Shown: piece by piece, positions 52,117 through 61,216 of the stretch
Numbering within the stretch: the first letter of the stretch is position 1
Layout: each line of letters opens with the position of its first letter
Assembly (NCBI GenBank): GCA_965216905.1
Contig: OZ244213.1
Coordinates: 1,426,001-1,490,000, forward strand
Source of the DNA: G965216905 sp965216905
GTDB taxonomy: Bacteria; Actinomycetota; Acidimicrobiia; Spongiisociales; ZC4RG35
Reading direction: 5' to 3'
DNA length: 64,000 nucleotides
The notes under the pieces: generated by a model
Databases searched by the model: none
What the model saw: only the letters and a program-made list of their open reading frames with translations
What the model was told of the DNA's origin: nothing
Position numbers and translations under genes: made by a program

Positions 52117-53731
52117 ACTCGGGAGTCCGCCTTCGAACCAACTCTCGTGTGCGGTCGATGGCGTCTTGCAGTCCCGGCAGTTCGAGCATTCTTCCGATGA
52201 CGATGTAGACGCCGGTCCCCACGACGCCGGACACGGCGAGGGCGGCCGGCGGAGGGAGATAGGCGGCCACGGCCGATGTCGTGAGCAAGCTGGTGAATCC
52301 GGACACGCCCGCGGTCAAGGCAATCCGACTGACGGCCCGCAACAACGCGCCGACTTCCGTGGACGACCCGGTGGCGTGCCACGTGACGCCGATGGTGACT
52401 GCGTAGAGGGCGATCCCGATCGACGAGGCCACGGCGACCCCGCCCGCTCCGGCCTCCGTGCCGAACCAGTACAACAACGGAATGGTGACGACGGTCACGA
52501 TCGTTCCGATCACGACCGGCGTCCACATCCGGCGCATCGCGTAGAACGCCCGGCCATAGATCTGGTGCGCGACCCAGAACGGTATGGACAGGGCGTAGTA
52601 GATGAGCAGCGTGCCGACCGCACGGGTGTCGTCGGGACCGAAGCGGTTGTACTGATAGAGGACTCGCACGATCGGGTAGGCGAGACTCATGACCAGGCCG
52701 GTGGCCAGACCCGCCACCGTCAATCCCGAGGTCACGGAGCGGTAGACGGTCTGTCTCAGTTCCTTGTACCGACCCTCGGCCACGAGCTTGGCCAGGAACG
52801 GGTAGGCAGCCACTCCGGCGGCCTGAGCGACGAGACCGACCGGGACCATGTTCAACCGGCGCGCCCCGTCGAGTTGTGCGATGGCCACCTCACCGCCCAG
52901 CTGGCCGAAGAGTCGAGTCCACTGCTCGTCGAGCGCCACCACCGTCTGGCCGATCATGAGGGGGATCGCCAGCCGGAAGTACTCACCGAGGGATTCGTGT
53001 CGAATGGGGGTCATCCAATCGACACGCAGCCCGGCTCTCCGGGCGCCGAACCACTGGATTCCGAAGGACCCGATCGCCGCGCCCGCCAGGCCGCCCCACA
53101 GGAATGCCTCGGGTGAAGGGCTTCCCCGGACTGCCCCGATGACGCCACCGGCGATGATGCCGAGGTTGTAGACGATGGGGGCGAGGGTTGGGATCAGGTA
53201 CCGGCGTCGGGCGTACTGGGTGGCGATCAGCAAGGCGCCCATCCCGAAAAAGACCTGAGAGAGGAGAGCGATGCGGCTGAGGTCGGTGAGGCGTGCCTGG
53301 TCGGCGATGCGCGGGAACACCAACCGATTGAGCGGACCGGCGGCGAGCAGTGTGGCGAAGGTCGACAGCACGAGCGCCACCCCGACCACTCGAAACACCG
53401 CCGTGAAGGCCTGGTTGACCTGATCCTCCCGACCTTCGGCGTGGTGTCGGGCGAGGATGGGGACGAGCGTGATCGAGAGATACCCGCCGGCCATCAGAAA
53501 GTAGAGGTAGTCGGGGATCGCGAAGGCGGCGTCGTAGAGCCCCTTCTCCGGCGAGGCGCCGAGCAGGGCGAACATGATCGAGCTCCGCAGCAGGCCGAGG
53601 ATGCGGGAGAACAGGATGCCCCCGGACACGACCAGGGCAGCCCGGCCGATGGTGGCCGATTCGCCCCCCTCACTCAGTTTACGCCACCAGCGGGGGAGAC
53701 GGAGACGCCGGCCACCGCCATCGGAGGTCAC
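52115..53731 (-). CDS. murJ: Lipid II flippase MurJ
   Basis: 538 aa MOP-superfamily membrane protein with about fourteen helices. Typical pieces: VSGGILFSRILGLLRSSIMFALLG, DAAFAIPDYLYFLMAGGYLSITLVPI, LARHHAEG. Flips lipid-linked peptidoglycan precursor across the membrane. GTG start overlaps the stop of the upstream PHP phosphoesterase gene. Confidence 0.94.
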   Translation of the reverse strand: MTSDGGGRRLRLPRWWRKLSEGGESATIGRAALVVSGGILFSRILGLLRSSIMFALLGASPEKGLYDAAFAIPDYLYFLMAGGYLSITLVPILARHHAEGREDQVNQAFTAVFRVVGVALVLSTFATLLAAGPLNRLVFPRIADQARLTDLSRIALLSQVFFGMGALLIATQYARRRYLIPTLAPIVYNLGIIAGGVIGAVRGSPSPEAFLWGGLAGAAIGSFGIQWFGARRAGLRVDWMTPIRHESLGEYFRLAIPLMIGQTVVALDEQWTRLFGQLGGEVAIAQLDGARRLNMVPVGLVAQAAGVAAYPFLAKLVAEGRYKELRQTVYRSVTSGLTVAGLATGLVMSLAYPIVRVLYQYNRFGPDDTRAVGTLLIYYALSIPFWVAHQIYGRAFYAMRRMWTPVVIGTIVTVVTIPLLYWFGTEAGAGGVAVASSIGIALYAVTIGVTWHATGSSTEVGALLRAVSRIALTAGVSGFTSLLTTSAVAAYLPPPAALAVSGVVGTGVYIVIGRMLELPGLQDAIDRTRELVRRRTPE

Positions 53732-54576
53732 GTGGCGTTCCCGGCGGCCCGGAGCTCGGCCACGATTTCGTCGGGAACCGGCAGGCCCGTCGTCCCGGTT
53801 CCGAGCCGCACATCGGGCTTGTACCCACCGTGGTAGTCGGAGCCACCGGAAGGGATCAGGTCGAAGCGGCGCGCCATCGCAGCCATGCCCCGACGGCCGT
53901 CGGCGTCATACGTGCCGTAGTGGCATTCGATGCCCAGCAGACCGCTCTCCCGCATCCGGCCGAGCAGATCGGCCATCTCGAGACGGTTGTCGATTCCCAA
54001 CGTGTGTGGATGGGCGAGGACCGGAACCCCGCCGGAAGCGCGGGCCAACTGCAGCGCCTCCTCAATGCCCAGGCGCGGTCTCGCCACGTACGCCACGCCC
54101 CGGTTGCCCAGCAGATCGTCGAAGGCGGTCGGGAGATCGGGGACGTAGCCGTGCTTGACCAGGACCGACGCAATGTGAGGGCGTCCCACCGAGCCGCCTC
54201 CGGCCTCCCGTACGACCTCCTCCATCGTGATCCCCATCCCCAGCTCCTCCAGCCGGTCGACGATGAGCTGGTTCCGATGGTCGCGACCGTCCCGCAGTCC
54301 CTCGAGGCGGTCTTGGAGCGGTCCGGGGGTCGGTTCCAACCACAGCACGATCAGGTGCATTCCTCCCTTCGGCCACTCCAGGGACAGCTCCACTCCGGGG
54401 ATGACCTCGACGCCGTGACGGTGGCCGGCGCGGGTCGCCTCGGTCACTCCCGAGAGAATGTCGTGGTCGGTGAGGGCGATCGTGTCGAGGCCGACGGCGG
54501 CGGCCGACTCCACCAACCGGGTGGGGGTATCGGTGCCGTCGGACGCGGTGGAGTGGGTGTGGAGGTCAACCGGCAT
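53728..54576 (-). CDS. PHP-domain phosphoesterase (RNase AM/YciV-like)
   Basis: 282 aa. PHP metal motifs: DLHTHSTASDGTDTP, ALTDHDILSG, EVIPGVELSLEW, VLAHPHTLG and GSDYHGGYKPD. This is the YciV/TrpH group that removes 5' nucleotides from RNA or hydrolyses 3',5'-bisphosphonucleotides. TAGCCT nine bases before the ATG suggests a leaderless message. Overlaps murJ by four bases. Confidence 0.92.
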   Translation of the reverse strand: MPVDLHTHSTASDGTDTPTRLVESAAAVGLDTIALTDHDILSGVTEATRAGHRHGVEVIPGVELSLEWPKGGMHLIVLWLEPTPGPLQDRLEGLRDGRDHRNQLIVDRLEELGMGITMEEVVREAGGGSVGRPHIASVLVKHGYVPDLPTAFDDLLGNRGVAYVARPRLGIEEALQLARASGGVPVLAHPHTLGIDNRLEMADLLGRMRESGLLGIECHYGTYDADGRRGMAAMARRFDLIPSGGSDYHGGYKPDVRLGTGTTGLPVPDEIVAELRAAGNAT

Positions 54577-54616
54577 CAGCGGCTCAGGCTACCGCTCGGC
54601 GGTCGGCACTCCGGGC

Positions 54617-55393
54617 TCACCCGTCGATGGTGATGGACTCGATGTAGACGGTCTCCGCAGGGACGGTTCGCGCCGCGCTCCCGGGTAGCGCGGTTCGCTC
54701 GAGCCCGGTGATGCGGTCGATGACGTCGTCGCCGGCGACGACCTTTCCAAAGACGTTGAGCCGGAGGTTGAGCGGGACGTCGTCGCCCAGCACGATGAGG
54801 AATCCCGAGGAGCGGCTGGCGCTGTCACCGGCGAGCGCCACCGTGCCACGGTCGAATTGGAAGCCTTCGCTCGGATACTCGTTCGGTACGCCACTCCGGA
54901 AGACGGCGTCGGGTCCGGTGGGGTCGGGGTCTCCCGCCAGCAACGTCAGGCCGGGATTGACCTCCGACACGACGGTTCCGTCGTAGATCCCCTCCCTCGC
55001 GAGAAACACGAAGGCGTCGGCCGTTTGCGGAGCCATGCTGGGATCGACCTCGATGATCACCTCGCCGCAGGAGGTGGTGATGGTGGCTGTGACCATTCCC
55101 TCCAGCCCCTGGTCGGGTATCGCGTCGAAGGTGGCCGTCCGCTCCGGTGGCGGCTGCTCGGCATCACAGGCGGTGGGGCGGGCTCGCAGCCGTTCGTAGG
55201 AGGGGGGGAGCCCTCCTTCGTCGCTCCGGAGATTCGTGAGGACCAGCACCACCATCACCGACAGCCCGAGGAGGACCGACACTCTGAGCCGCCGGAACAG
55301 CTCTGCCCGACTGGCGCGCTTCCGAGCCTTCTCCTTCTCCTGGCGTGCTCGTTCCTTGGCTGCCTGTCGTTTGGCCCGTTTGTCGTCTGTCAC
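54617..55393 (-). CDS. Membrane-anchored cyclophilin-like protein lacking the catalytic FHR
   Basis: 258 aa. A very basic N-terminal coil (KRAKRQAAKERARQEKEKARKR), one membrane helix (VSVLLGLSVMVVLVLTNL), a Pro-rich linker, and a cyclophilin domain (VTATITTSCGEVIIEVDPSMAPQTADAFVFLAREGIYDGTVV). Where active cyclophilins have YDGTVFHRVIPGF..QGGD, this one has YDGTVVSEVNPGLTLLAGD, so the catalytic Arg is missing. It may be a binding or scaffold form, or very weak. GTG start. Confidence 0.9.
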   Translation of the reverse strand: MTDDKRAKRQAAKERARQEKEKARKRASRAELFRRLRVSVLLGLSVMVVLVLTNLRSDEGGLPPSYERLRARPTACDAEQPPPERTATFDAIPDQGLEGMVTATITTSCGEVIIEVDPSMAPQTADAFVFLAREGIYDGTVVSEVNPGLTLLAGDPDPTGPDAVFRSGVPNEYPSEGFQFDRGTVALAGDSASRSSGFLIVLGDDVPLNLRLNVFGKVVAGDDVIDRITGLERTALPGSAARTVPAETVYIESITIDG

Positions 55394-55562
55394 AGCGCTC
55401 GGGAGGGTATCAGCGCAACGGGAGCCGCAGCAGATCGGGAGCGGCGGTCCATTTCACGGGTGGCCCCTCGCACTGTGACCAATCGCCGGCCGACTCGGCT
55501 GGTTCGATCATCATCCCGATCTCGCGTGCCAAACTGACCGGATCCCCACCCAGTCCGATTCG

Positions 55563-56792
55563 ATGCTCATCGTTCAGAAGTACGGAGGAACGTCGGTTGG
55601 TTCCCCGGAGCGCATCGCCCGGGTGGCCGATCGCGTCGTGGCGACAAAACGAGCCGGCAACGATGTCGTCGTCGCCGTGTCGGCGATGGGCAAGACCACC
55701 GATGAGTTGATCGAACTCGCCACCGCCGTCGCGCCGGATCCGCCGGCGCGTGAACTCGACATGCTGCTGACGGCCGGTGAGCGGATCTCGATGGCGCTGA
55801 CCGCGATGGCGATCATCGCCCGAGGCGTCGACGCAGTGAGCTTCACCGGATCCCAGGCGGGGATCCTCACCGACGCGGCTCACGGTGCCGCCAAGATCAG
55901 GGAGATACGGGGCACGCGGGTCAGTGAGAGCCTCGACGCAGGAAAGGTGGTGATCGTCGCCGGATTCCAAGGGGTGGACCCTGCATCGAAGGAGATCACC
56001 ACGCTCGGGCGCGGCGGCTCCGATGCCACGGCGGTCGCCATGGCGGCGTCGCTCGAGGCGGACGTCTGTGAGATCTACACCGACGTCGACGGGGTGTTCT
56101 CCGCCGATCCGCGGGTCGTGCCCGGGGCGGCCAAGCTGGACGAGATCAGTTTCGATGAGATGCTCGAGCTGTCGGCCTCCGGTGCCGGCGTCCTGATGAG
56201 CCGGTCTGTGGAGTTGGCGCGGCGGTACGGCATACCCATTCACGTGCGCTCGTCGTTTCACGACAGACCCGGCACCTGGGTCAAGGAGACAACCATGGAA
56301 GAAGCCATCATCAGCGGGATCGCCCACGACGTCACCGAGGCCAAGGTCACCGTCCGGGGCGTGCCCGACAGCCCCGGGGTGGCCGCCGACCTGTTCGAGC
56401 CGATGGCCAGCGAGGACATCAACGTCGACATGATCGTCCAGAACGTCTCCCACGACGGGACCACCGATATTTCGTTCACCGTGCCCAAGGCGTCGGTCGA
56501 CGCGGCCGGGCAAATCGCCGAGAAGGTGGCCGCGGAGGTCTCTGCCCAGGGCGTCGAGATCGACACCGGCGTCGGCAAGGTGTCGCTGGTCGGTGCGGGA
56601 ATGAAGTCCCACCCCGGTGTGGCCGCCCGAGTGTTTCGCCGGTTGGCAGCTGCCGGGATCAACATCGAGATGATCTCCACCTCGACGATCCGCATCTCTT
56701 GTGTGGTCCGTACCGCCGACGTGGGTCCGGCGGTCGAGGCCCTCCACGCCGAGTTTCGAGCCACCGACATCACCGAGGAGCAGGGCGCATGA
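55563..56792 (+). CDS. lysC: Aspartate kinase
   Basis: 409 aa. VQKYGGTSVGSPERI at the N-terminus, SFTGSQAGILT, TTLGRGGSDATAVAMAASL, CEIYTDVDGVFSADPR, and two C-terminal ACT domains. First step of lysine, threonine, methionine and diaminopimelate synthesis. asd follows with a 4-base overlap. No lysine riboswitch-like structure was evident in the 169 bases upstream. Confidence 0.97.
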   Translation: MLIVQKYGGTSVGSPERIARVADRVVATKRAGNDVVVAVSAMGKTTDELIELATAVAPDPPARELDMLLTAGERISMALTAMAIIARGVDAVSFTGSQAGILTDAAHGAAKIREIRGTRVSESLDAGKVVIVAGFQGVDPASKEITTLGRGGSDATAVAMAASLEADVCEIYTDVDGVFSADPRVVPGAAKLDEISFDEMLELSASGAGVLMSRSVELARRYGIPIHVRSSFHDRPGTWVKETTMEEAIISGIAHDVTEAKVTVRGVPDSPGVAADLFEPMASEDINVDMIVQNVSHDGTTDISFTVPKASVDAAGQIAEKVAAEVSAQGVEIDTGVGKVSLVGAGMKSHPGVAARVFRRLAAAGINIEMISTSTIRISCVVRTADVGPAVEALHAEFRATDITEEQGA

Positions 56793-57808
56793 CCAGCAAC
56801 GTGGCGATCGTCGGAGCGACTGGTGCGGTCGGCCGGACGATGATTCAGGTCCTCGAGGAGCGGTCGTTCCCGGTGGGAGATGTGCGACTCCTCGCCTCTG
56901 CCCGATCGGCGGGGCGGAAGGTCGAGACCGTCTGGGGCGAGGTCGAGGTCGAGGACCTCGAGTTGGCGGATCCAGCCGGAGTCGACGTGGCACTGTTCTC
57001 GGCGGGTGGTGCTCGCAGCCGAGCGTATGCCCCTCGCTTTGCCGACGCCGGAGCGGTCGTTGTGGACAACTCGTCGGCGTTCCGCATGGATCCCGACGTC
57101 CCGCTGGTGGTCGCTCGAGTGAACGACGATGCGATTCGAGAGCGGCCCCGCGGCATCGTTGCCAACCCCAACTGCACGACGATGGCGCTGATGATGGCGG
57201 CGGGGCCGCTCCACCGTGCCGCCGGGATGCGGTCGCTGGTGACCACGTCGTATCAGTCGGTATCCGGCAGCGGCCAGCAGGGGATCACCGAACTCCTGCG
57301 GCAAGTGGATCACTTCCGCGCCCGGCCCGACGCCCTCCGGTGGGGGAACTGGGAGGACCCTGGTGGTGAGCTGTATGCCCGACCGATCGGGTTCAACGTG
57401 GTCCCGTTCGCCGGCGCCGAGCAGGAGTCCGGGTACACGGACGAGGAATGGAAGTTGGTCAACGAGACCCGGAAGATCCTCGACGCTCCCGGCATCGCCG
57501 TCGAACCGACGTGCGTCCGAGTTCCGGTGGCCGTGGGCCATGGGATTGCCGCCACGATGTTCTTCGAGCGGGCGGTGACGGGTGACGAGGCGGCCGAGAT
57601 CCTGGCCGATGCTCCCGGCGTCGAGCTGTGGACATCGGCGGTACCGACACCCCTCGACTCGGCGGGTCGAGACGAGGTGCTGGTGGGAAGGCTGCGGGAG
57701 ACGATCGGCCGGCCGGGCGGGATCAGCCTGTGGGCGGTGGGCGACAACCTGCGCAAGGGTGCCGCTCTCAACGCGGTGCAGCTGGCGGAGTTGATCGAGG
57801 CCGACTGA
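56789..57808 (+). CDS. asd: Aspartate-semialdehyde dehydrogenase
   Basis: 339 aa. NADP motif IVGATGAVGRTMIQVL, catalytic Cys in VANPNCTTMALMMA, QSVSGSGQQGI, and PVAVGHGIAATMFFE with the active-site His. Second step of the aspartate pathway after lysC. ATG overlaps the lysC stop (ATGA). Confidence 0.96.
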   Translation: MTSNVAIVGATGAVGRTMIQVLEERSFPVGDVRLLASARSAGRKVETVWGEVEVEDLELADPAGVDVALFSAGGARSRAYAPRFADAGAVVVDNSSAFRMDPDVPLVVARVNDDAIRERPRGIVANPNCTTMALMMAAGPLHRAAGMRSLVTTSYQSVSGSGQQGITELLRQVDHFRARPDALRWGNWEDPGGELYARPIGFNVVPFAGAEQESGYTDEEWKLVNETRKILDAPGIAVEPTCVRVPVAVGHGIAATMFFERAVTGDEAAEILADAPGVELWTSAVPTPLDSAGRDEVLVGRLRETIGRPGGISLWAVGDNLRKGAALNAVQLAELIEAD

Positions 57809-57837
57809 CCGGTGCCCGGGTGGCGCCAGGCACGGCG

Positions 57838-57866
57838 TTGAATCCATGACTGACTCCGGTGATAGT
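57838..57866 (+). promoter_or_regulatory. Promoter of the MerR-GAF regulator gene
   Basis: -35 TTGAAT (57838-57843) and -10 GATAGT (57861-57866) are 17 bases apart, 32 bases before the ATG. GTTGAA occurs again at 57872. MerR-controlled promoters usually have 19-base spacers; this one does not, so it would be a normal promoter. Confidence 0.5.
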
Positions 57867-57898
57867 CTGGTGTTGAACACGCAATCGAAACCGGGACC

Positions 57899-58738
57899 AT
57901 GGTCGTGCCGAATCGCCAGGCGGTGACCAAGGGGGGAGAGAATCGAGACGCGCCGATCTACACGATCGGAACCGTGTGCAGAGAAACCGGCTTGAACCCG
58001 GCCACCGTTCGTACGTGGGAGGATCGCTACGGACGGATCGTCCCGTCGAGGGACACCGGCGGCCGCCGCCTGTACTCCCGCCGCCAGATCGAGGACCTCC
58101 GCTGGCTGACCCAGCGAGTCGAGTCCGGTCTGCAGCCATCCGAGGCGCACCGTCTCCTCGACGAGCGAACCCGGTCGTCCGCCGAGGGGGTTCCCTCACT
58201 GTCGCTGGTGACCGCCGATGGCCCGGCAGTGTTGTTCGGTCGGTGGGTCGACGGCGCCCGGGACGTGCTGGCCGAGAAGCTGTGGCTGGTCCGTGAACGG
58301 ATCGATGCGCTGTCGGTCGACCTGGTTCTGAACTACTCCCATCCGGTATTCGGACTGACGCGATCCACCATCATCCGCGCCACCGACGACGACCGGGCCG
58401 AGGACGTCCACTTGGCACGATTCGTTGCCGTCAGCTGGGCCGAACTCCCCGAGGTGCGGTCGACGCTGGCCGCCGGAAACGTGGCGGCGCTCCGCTTCGA
58501 TCAGATGGATGACGTCGCCCGCAATCTCTTCGAGCCGACCGACATTCGCTCGGTCTTGATGGCTCCCGTGATCGTCGACGATGTGTGGTGTGGGCTCATC
58601 GAGGCGACCGCCGACGACGAGCGCGAGTGGAGCGACGAGGCGGCGTCGATGCTGGAGCGGGCTGTCGGACTGGTCCTTTCGATGTACCAGGCGTACTCGG
58701 CCGAGTCCGACTTCAGCCATCTGTTCGACGAACGCTGA
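57899..58738 (+). CDS. MerR-family regulator with C-terminal GAF domain
   Basis: 279 aa. MerR-type winged helix (YTIGTVCRETGLNPATVRTWEDRYGRIVP, then RRLYSRRQIEDLRWL), a linker, and a ~150-residue GAF-like sensor (LARFVAVSWAELPEVRSTLAAG, DIRSVLMAPVIVDDVWCGLIEATADDEREW, AASMLERAVGLVLSMYQAY). The sensor has no cysteine at the typical iron-sulfur or heme spots, so the ligand is unknown. An aldo/keto reductase gene follows 24 bases downstream, a possible target. Confidence 0.88.
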   Translation: MVVPNRQAVTKGGENRDAPIYTIGTVCRETGLNPATVRTWEDRYGRIVPSRDTGGRRLYSRRQIEDLRWLTQRVESGLQPSEAHRLLDERTRSSAEGVPSLSLVTADGPAVLFGRWVDGARDVLAEKLWLVRERIDALSVDLVLNYSHPVFGLTRSTIIRATDDDRAEDVHLARFVAVSWAELPEVRSTLAAGNVAALRFDQMDDVARNLFEPTDIRSVLMAPVIVDDVWCGLIEATADDEREWSDEAASMLERAVGLVLSMYQAYSAESDFSHLFDER

Positions 58739-58762
58739 TCGGATCCCGTCCGTGGTCCGCTG

Positions 58763-59737
58763 ATGCCGCTCGATCATCGGCACCTCGGAGACACCGGGTT
58801 GACGGTGTCGGTCATGGGTCTCGGGCTGGCTGCCCTCGGTCGACCCGCCTACATCAATCTGGGCCATGGTGACGACCTCCCCGAAGACCGCTCTCGTCCC
58901 GGTCTGGAGGGACTGGCCCATACGATGCTGGACCGCGCCCACGAGGCGGGTATCACGTACTTCGATGCCGCTCGATCGTATGGCGACGCCGAGGCATTCT
59001 TGGGTTCGTGGATCCGTTCCCGCCGGATGGGGCGCGCCGACCTCACGGTCGGGTCGAAGTGGGGTTACGTCTACGTCGGTGGCTGGGAGATCGAGGCCGA
59101 CGTCCACGAGATCAAGCGCCACGATGCCGAGACGTTGGAGCACCAGCTTGCCGAGACTCGCCGAACGTTGGGCGATCATCTCGATCTCTATCAGATCCAC
59201 TCGGCGACACTCGAGAGCGCGGTGTTGGAGAACGCTTCGGTTCTCGGTCGGCTGGCAGACCTCCGCGAGGAGGGAGTGGTGATCGGCCTCTCGACCAGCG
59301 GCCCTGCACAGTCGGAGGTGATCCGCCGGGCCATCGATCTGGCCGTGGATGGTGAGCGGTTGTTCGGCGTCCTCCAGTCCACCTGGAACCTGCTCGAGCC
59401 GTCGGCCGGGCCGGCGCTGGCAGAGGCGGCGGATGCCGGACTTGGGGTGATCGTCAAGGAGGCCGTTGCCAATGGGCGACTCACCGATCGAAACCGCAGG
59501 CTGTCCTCGGTGTTCGCGTCGTTCGATTTCGAATGGTCCGTCGACGCCGTAGCGCTGGCCGCCGCGATCGGGCAGTCGTTTGCGTCCGTGGTGCTCTCCG
59601 GAGCGGTCACGCCGGAGCAGTTGCGGCGAAACCTCCAGGCCACCGAGGTTCCACAGGAGGTCGTCGATTCGCTTCCCGACCTCACCGAACCCGCCGGGGA
59701 GTATTGGCGGCGCCGTTCTCACCTGCCGTGGACGTGA
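58763..59737 (+). CDS. Aldo/keto reductase
   Basis: 324 aa TIM-barrel enzyme. LGDTGLTVSVMGLGLAALG opens the fold; catalytic Asp and Tyr in TYFDAARSYGDAEAFLGSWI, Lys in LTVGSKWG. The usual His position reads LYQIHSAT. C-terminal half is conserved less and the NADPH-binding stretch is partly changed. Substrate unknown. Possibly controlled by the MerR-GAF protein upstream. Confidence 0.9.
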   Translation: MPLDHRHLGDTGLTVSVMGLGLAALGRPAYINLGHGDDLPEDRSRPGLEGLAHTMLDRAHEAGITYFDAARSYGDAEAFLGSWIRSRRMGRADLTVGSKWGYVYVGGWEIEADVHEIKRHDAETLEHQLAETRRTLGDHLDLYQIHSATLESAVLENASVLGRLADLREEGVVIGLSTSGPAQSEVIRRAIDLAVDGERLFGVLQSTWNLLEPSAGPALAEAADAGLGVIVKEAVANGRLTDRNRRLSSVFASFDFEWSVDAVALAAAIGQSFASVVLSGAVTPEQLRRNLQATEVPQEVVDSLPDLTEPAGEYWRRRSHLPWT

Positions 59738-59827
59738 GGTCGTCGGAGGATCGGCGGCCGGGTTGTGCGGTCGAAATCCGTTGGCGGGTGCCGGCTCGAC
59801 ATGGAACGCTGGGGGGCAGGGACGGCC

Positions 59828-60502
59828 ATGGATAGCGCACGACGGCGGCAGCTGGCTCGCGATGCGTTGGATGGCTATGCCACCGGCCCGGATGCTCCCC
59901 TCCAGGCGACCGCCTCGGCGCTTGCCAAGACGAAGTCAGCCCGGTCCGTCCTGTTGGTGGAGGGGATCAGCGACCAGATCGCCGTCGAGACGGTCGCCCA
60001 ACGGGTGGGGCGAAATCTGGACTCGGAGGGAACGGTGATCGTGCCGATGGGCGGGGTCCAGGCGATCTCGCGCATGCTCGGCCGGTTCGGTCCGGCAGGA
60101 AGGAATCTCTCCATCACCGGTCTGTGCGATGTGGGTGAGGAGGCACTGGTTCGACGAGCGCTGACGTCCTCGGGTGTCGGCATGCCCGGGGATCGACTCG
60201 ACTTGGAACGATTGGGCTTCTTCGTTTGCGTCCAAGACCTCGAGGACGAGCTGATCCGCGCCTCGGATCCGTCCGCGATCGAGGCACTGCTCGAATCTCA
60301 GGGCGACCTGGGCTCGTTCCGAACCTTGCAGAACCAGCCGGCGTGGCGTGGACGTGCGTTCGAGGACCAGATGCACCGATGGCTGCGCGCCGGGGCAGGG
60401 CGCAACCTTCGCTATGCCCGGTTGCTGCCGCTCGCTCTCGACCGGTTTCCCCGACCGCTCGAAGCCGTGCTCCGGGCCACCGGCCCCTCGACCGGCCGGT
60501 AG
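59828..60502 (+). CDS. TOPRIM-domain protein of OLD-nuclease type, ATPase-less
   Basis: 224 aa. The TOPRIM domain occupies the first half: SVLLVEGISDQIAVETVAQ (metal Glu), VIVPMGGVQAISRML, and LSITGLCDVGEEALV (DxG-type Asp). The C-terminal half is helical (FRTLQNQPAWRGRAFEDQMHRWLRAG) with no ATPase. Short TOPRIM proteins like this are found free-standing in actinobacteria and resemble OLD nuclease domains. DNA-cleaving or ligand-binding role not known. ATG at 59828 chosen over an in-frame ATG at 59801. Confidence 0.8.
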   Translation: MDSARRRQLARDALDGYATGPDAPLQATASALAKTKSARSVLLVEGISDQIAVETVAQRVGRNLDSEGTVIVPMGGVQAISRMLGRFGPAGRNLSITGLCDVGEEALVRRALTSSGVGMPGDRLDLERLGFFVCVQDLEDELIRASDPSAIEALLESQGDLGSFRTLQNQPAWRGRAFEDQMHRWLRAGAGRNLRYARLLPLALDRFPRPLEAVLRATGPSTGR

Positions 60503-60540
60503 GGGCATCTGGCAGTTCGCTCGCCCTGCCTGGGGAGAGC

Positions 60541-61083
60541 TCACTTCAGTCCGATCTTCAGGCCTCTTCGCTTCATCTCGATCAAGGCCTCGGCGTTTCC
60601 GAGTGCGTCGTCGAGTGCGTTGTGCGTGTGAGCGGTGGTTCGGAAGTCCTTCCACTCCGAACTCTTCGAGGCGTCACCGGCGAGCCCGGCCCAGAGGTCG
60701 CCCAGCCGGCGCGCCGAGTGACCGAACGGATTGGGGCGTTCACGACCTTCGGCGTCGTAGATGTGGAAGTAGTGGTTGACCCATGGGAAGTCGAAGGCCG
60801 GGTTGTCGCCGACGAATACGGGGCGTCCCTTGGACGTCGATTCGAGGAACGTGCGGAGCCGGCGCATCGCGCTCCCCGGATCCTCGCCATCGGAGACCAG
60901 CGCCTCTCGATCGAGGCCCGAGATGGCCAATGCTTGGGGGACGGAGGTGGACGTGACCGGTCGGAGCTCCGCGTAGAAGCGGTCGCCGAGATCGTTGCGC
61001 ACTGCGACGACACCGATCGACAGCATCGAATGGACGCCGGGGAGCGGTCCGTCCGTCTCCACGTCCACGCAGTAGAACGTCAT
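60541..61083 (-). CDS. DEDDh 3'-5' exonuclease domain protein
   Basis: 180 aa single-domain protein with YCVDVETDGPLPG (Asp, Glu), GDNPAFDFPWVN (Asp) and HTHNALDDALGNAEAL (His, Asp). This is the DnaQ-like fold. The gene is the last one before a strong promoter reading the other way toward the toxin candidate. Role in proofreading, RNA or DNA trimming cannot be told. Confidence 0.9.
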   Translation of the reverse strand: MTFYCVDVETDGPLPGVHSMLSIGVVAVRNDLGDRFYAELRPVTSTSVPQALAISGLDREALVSDGEDPGSAMRRLRTFLESTSKGRPVFVGDNPAFDFPWVNHYFHIYDAEGRERPNPFGHSARRLGDLWAGLAGDASKSSEWKDFRTTAHTHNALDDALGNAEALIEMKRRGLKIGLK

Positions 61084-61143
61084 GGCCCCATTCTCGCCTG
61101 CTGTATCGATGCGCTGGCACCGAACCATCCGGTGGCTTCCGAC

Positions 61144-61171
61144 TTGACGATATACAACGATACTTTAAAAT
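61144..61171 (+). promoter_or_regulatory. Strong sigma70-type promoter before the toxin candidate, in an AT-rich island
   Basis: -35 TTGACG (61144-61149) and -10 TAAAAT (61166-61171) are 16 bases apart. The region from 61144 to 61195 is far more AT-rich than the rest of the window. A direct repeat ACGATA occurs at 61147 and 61157. This is the best consensus promoter seen and is located between the divergent exonuclease and toxin genes, as for recently acquired elements. Confidence 0.65.
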
Positions 61172-61216
61172 AGTTCGTACTCTTCTTTGCGGGAAGTCGG
61201 TCGACGGGAGTTCGAG

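Noticed and set aside
55394..55562. Lysine riboswitch before lysC
   Set aside because: No extended base-paired leader or terminator/antiterminator was evident in the 169 bases; the upstream cyclophilin gene is divergent and only a short leader is possible.
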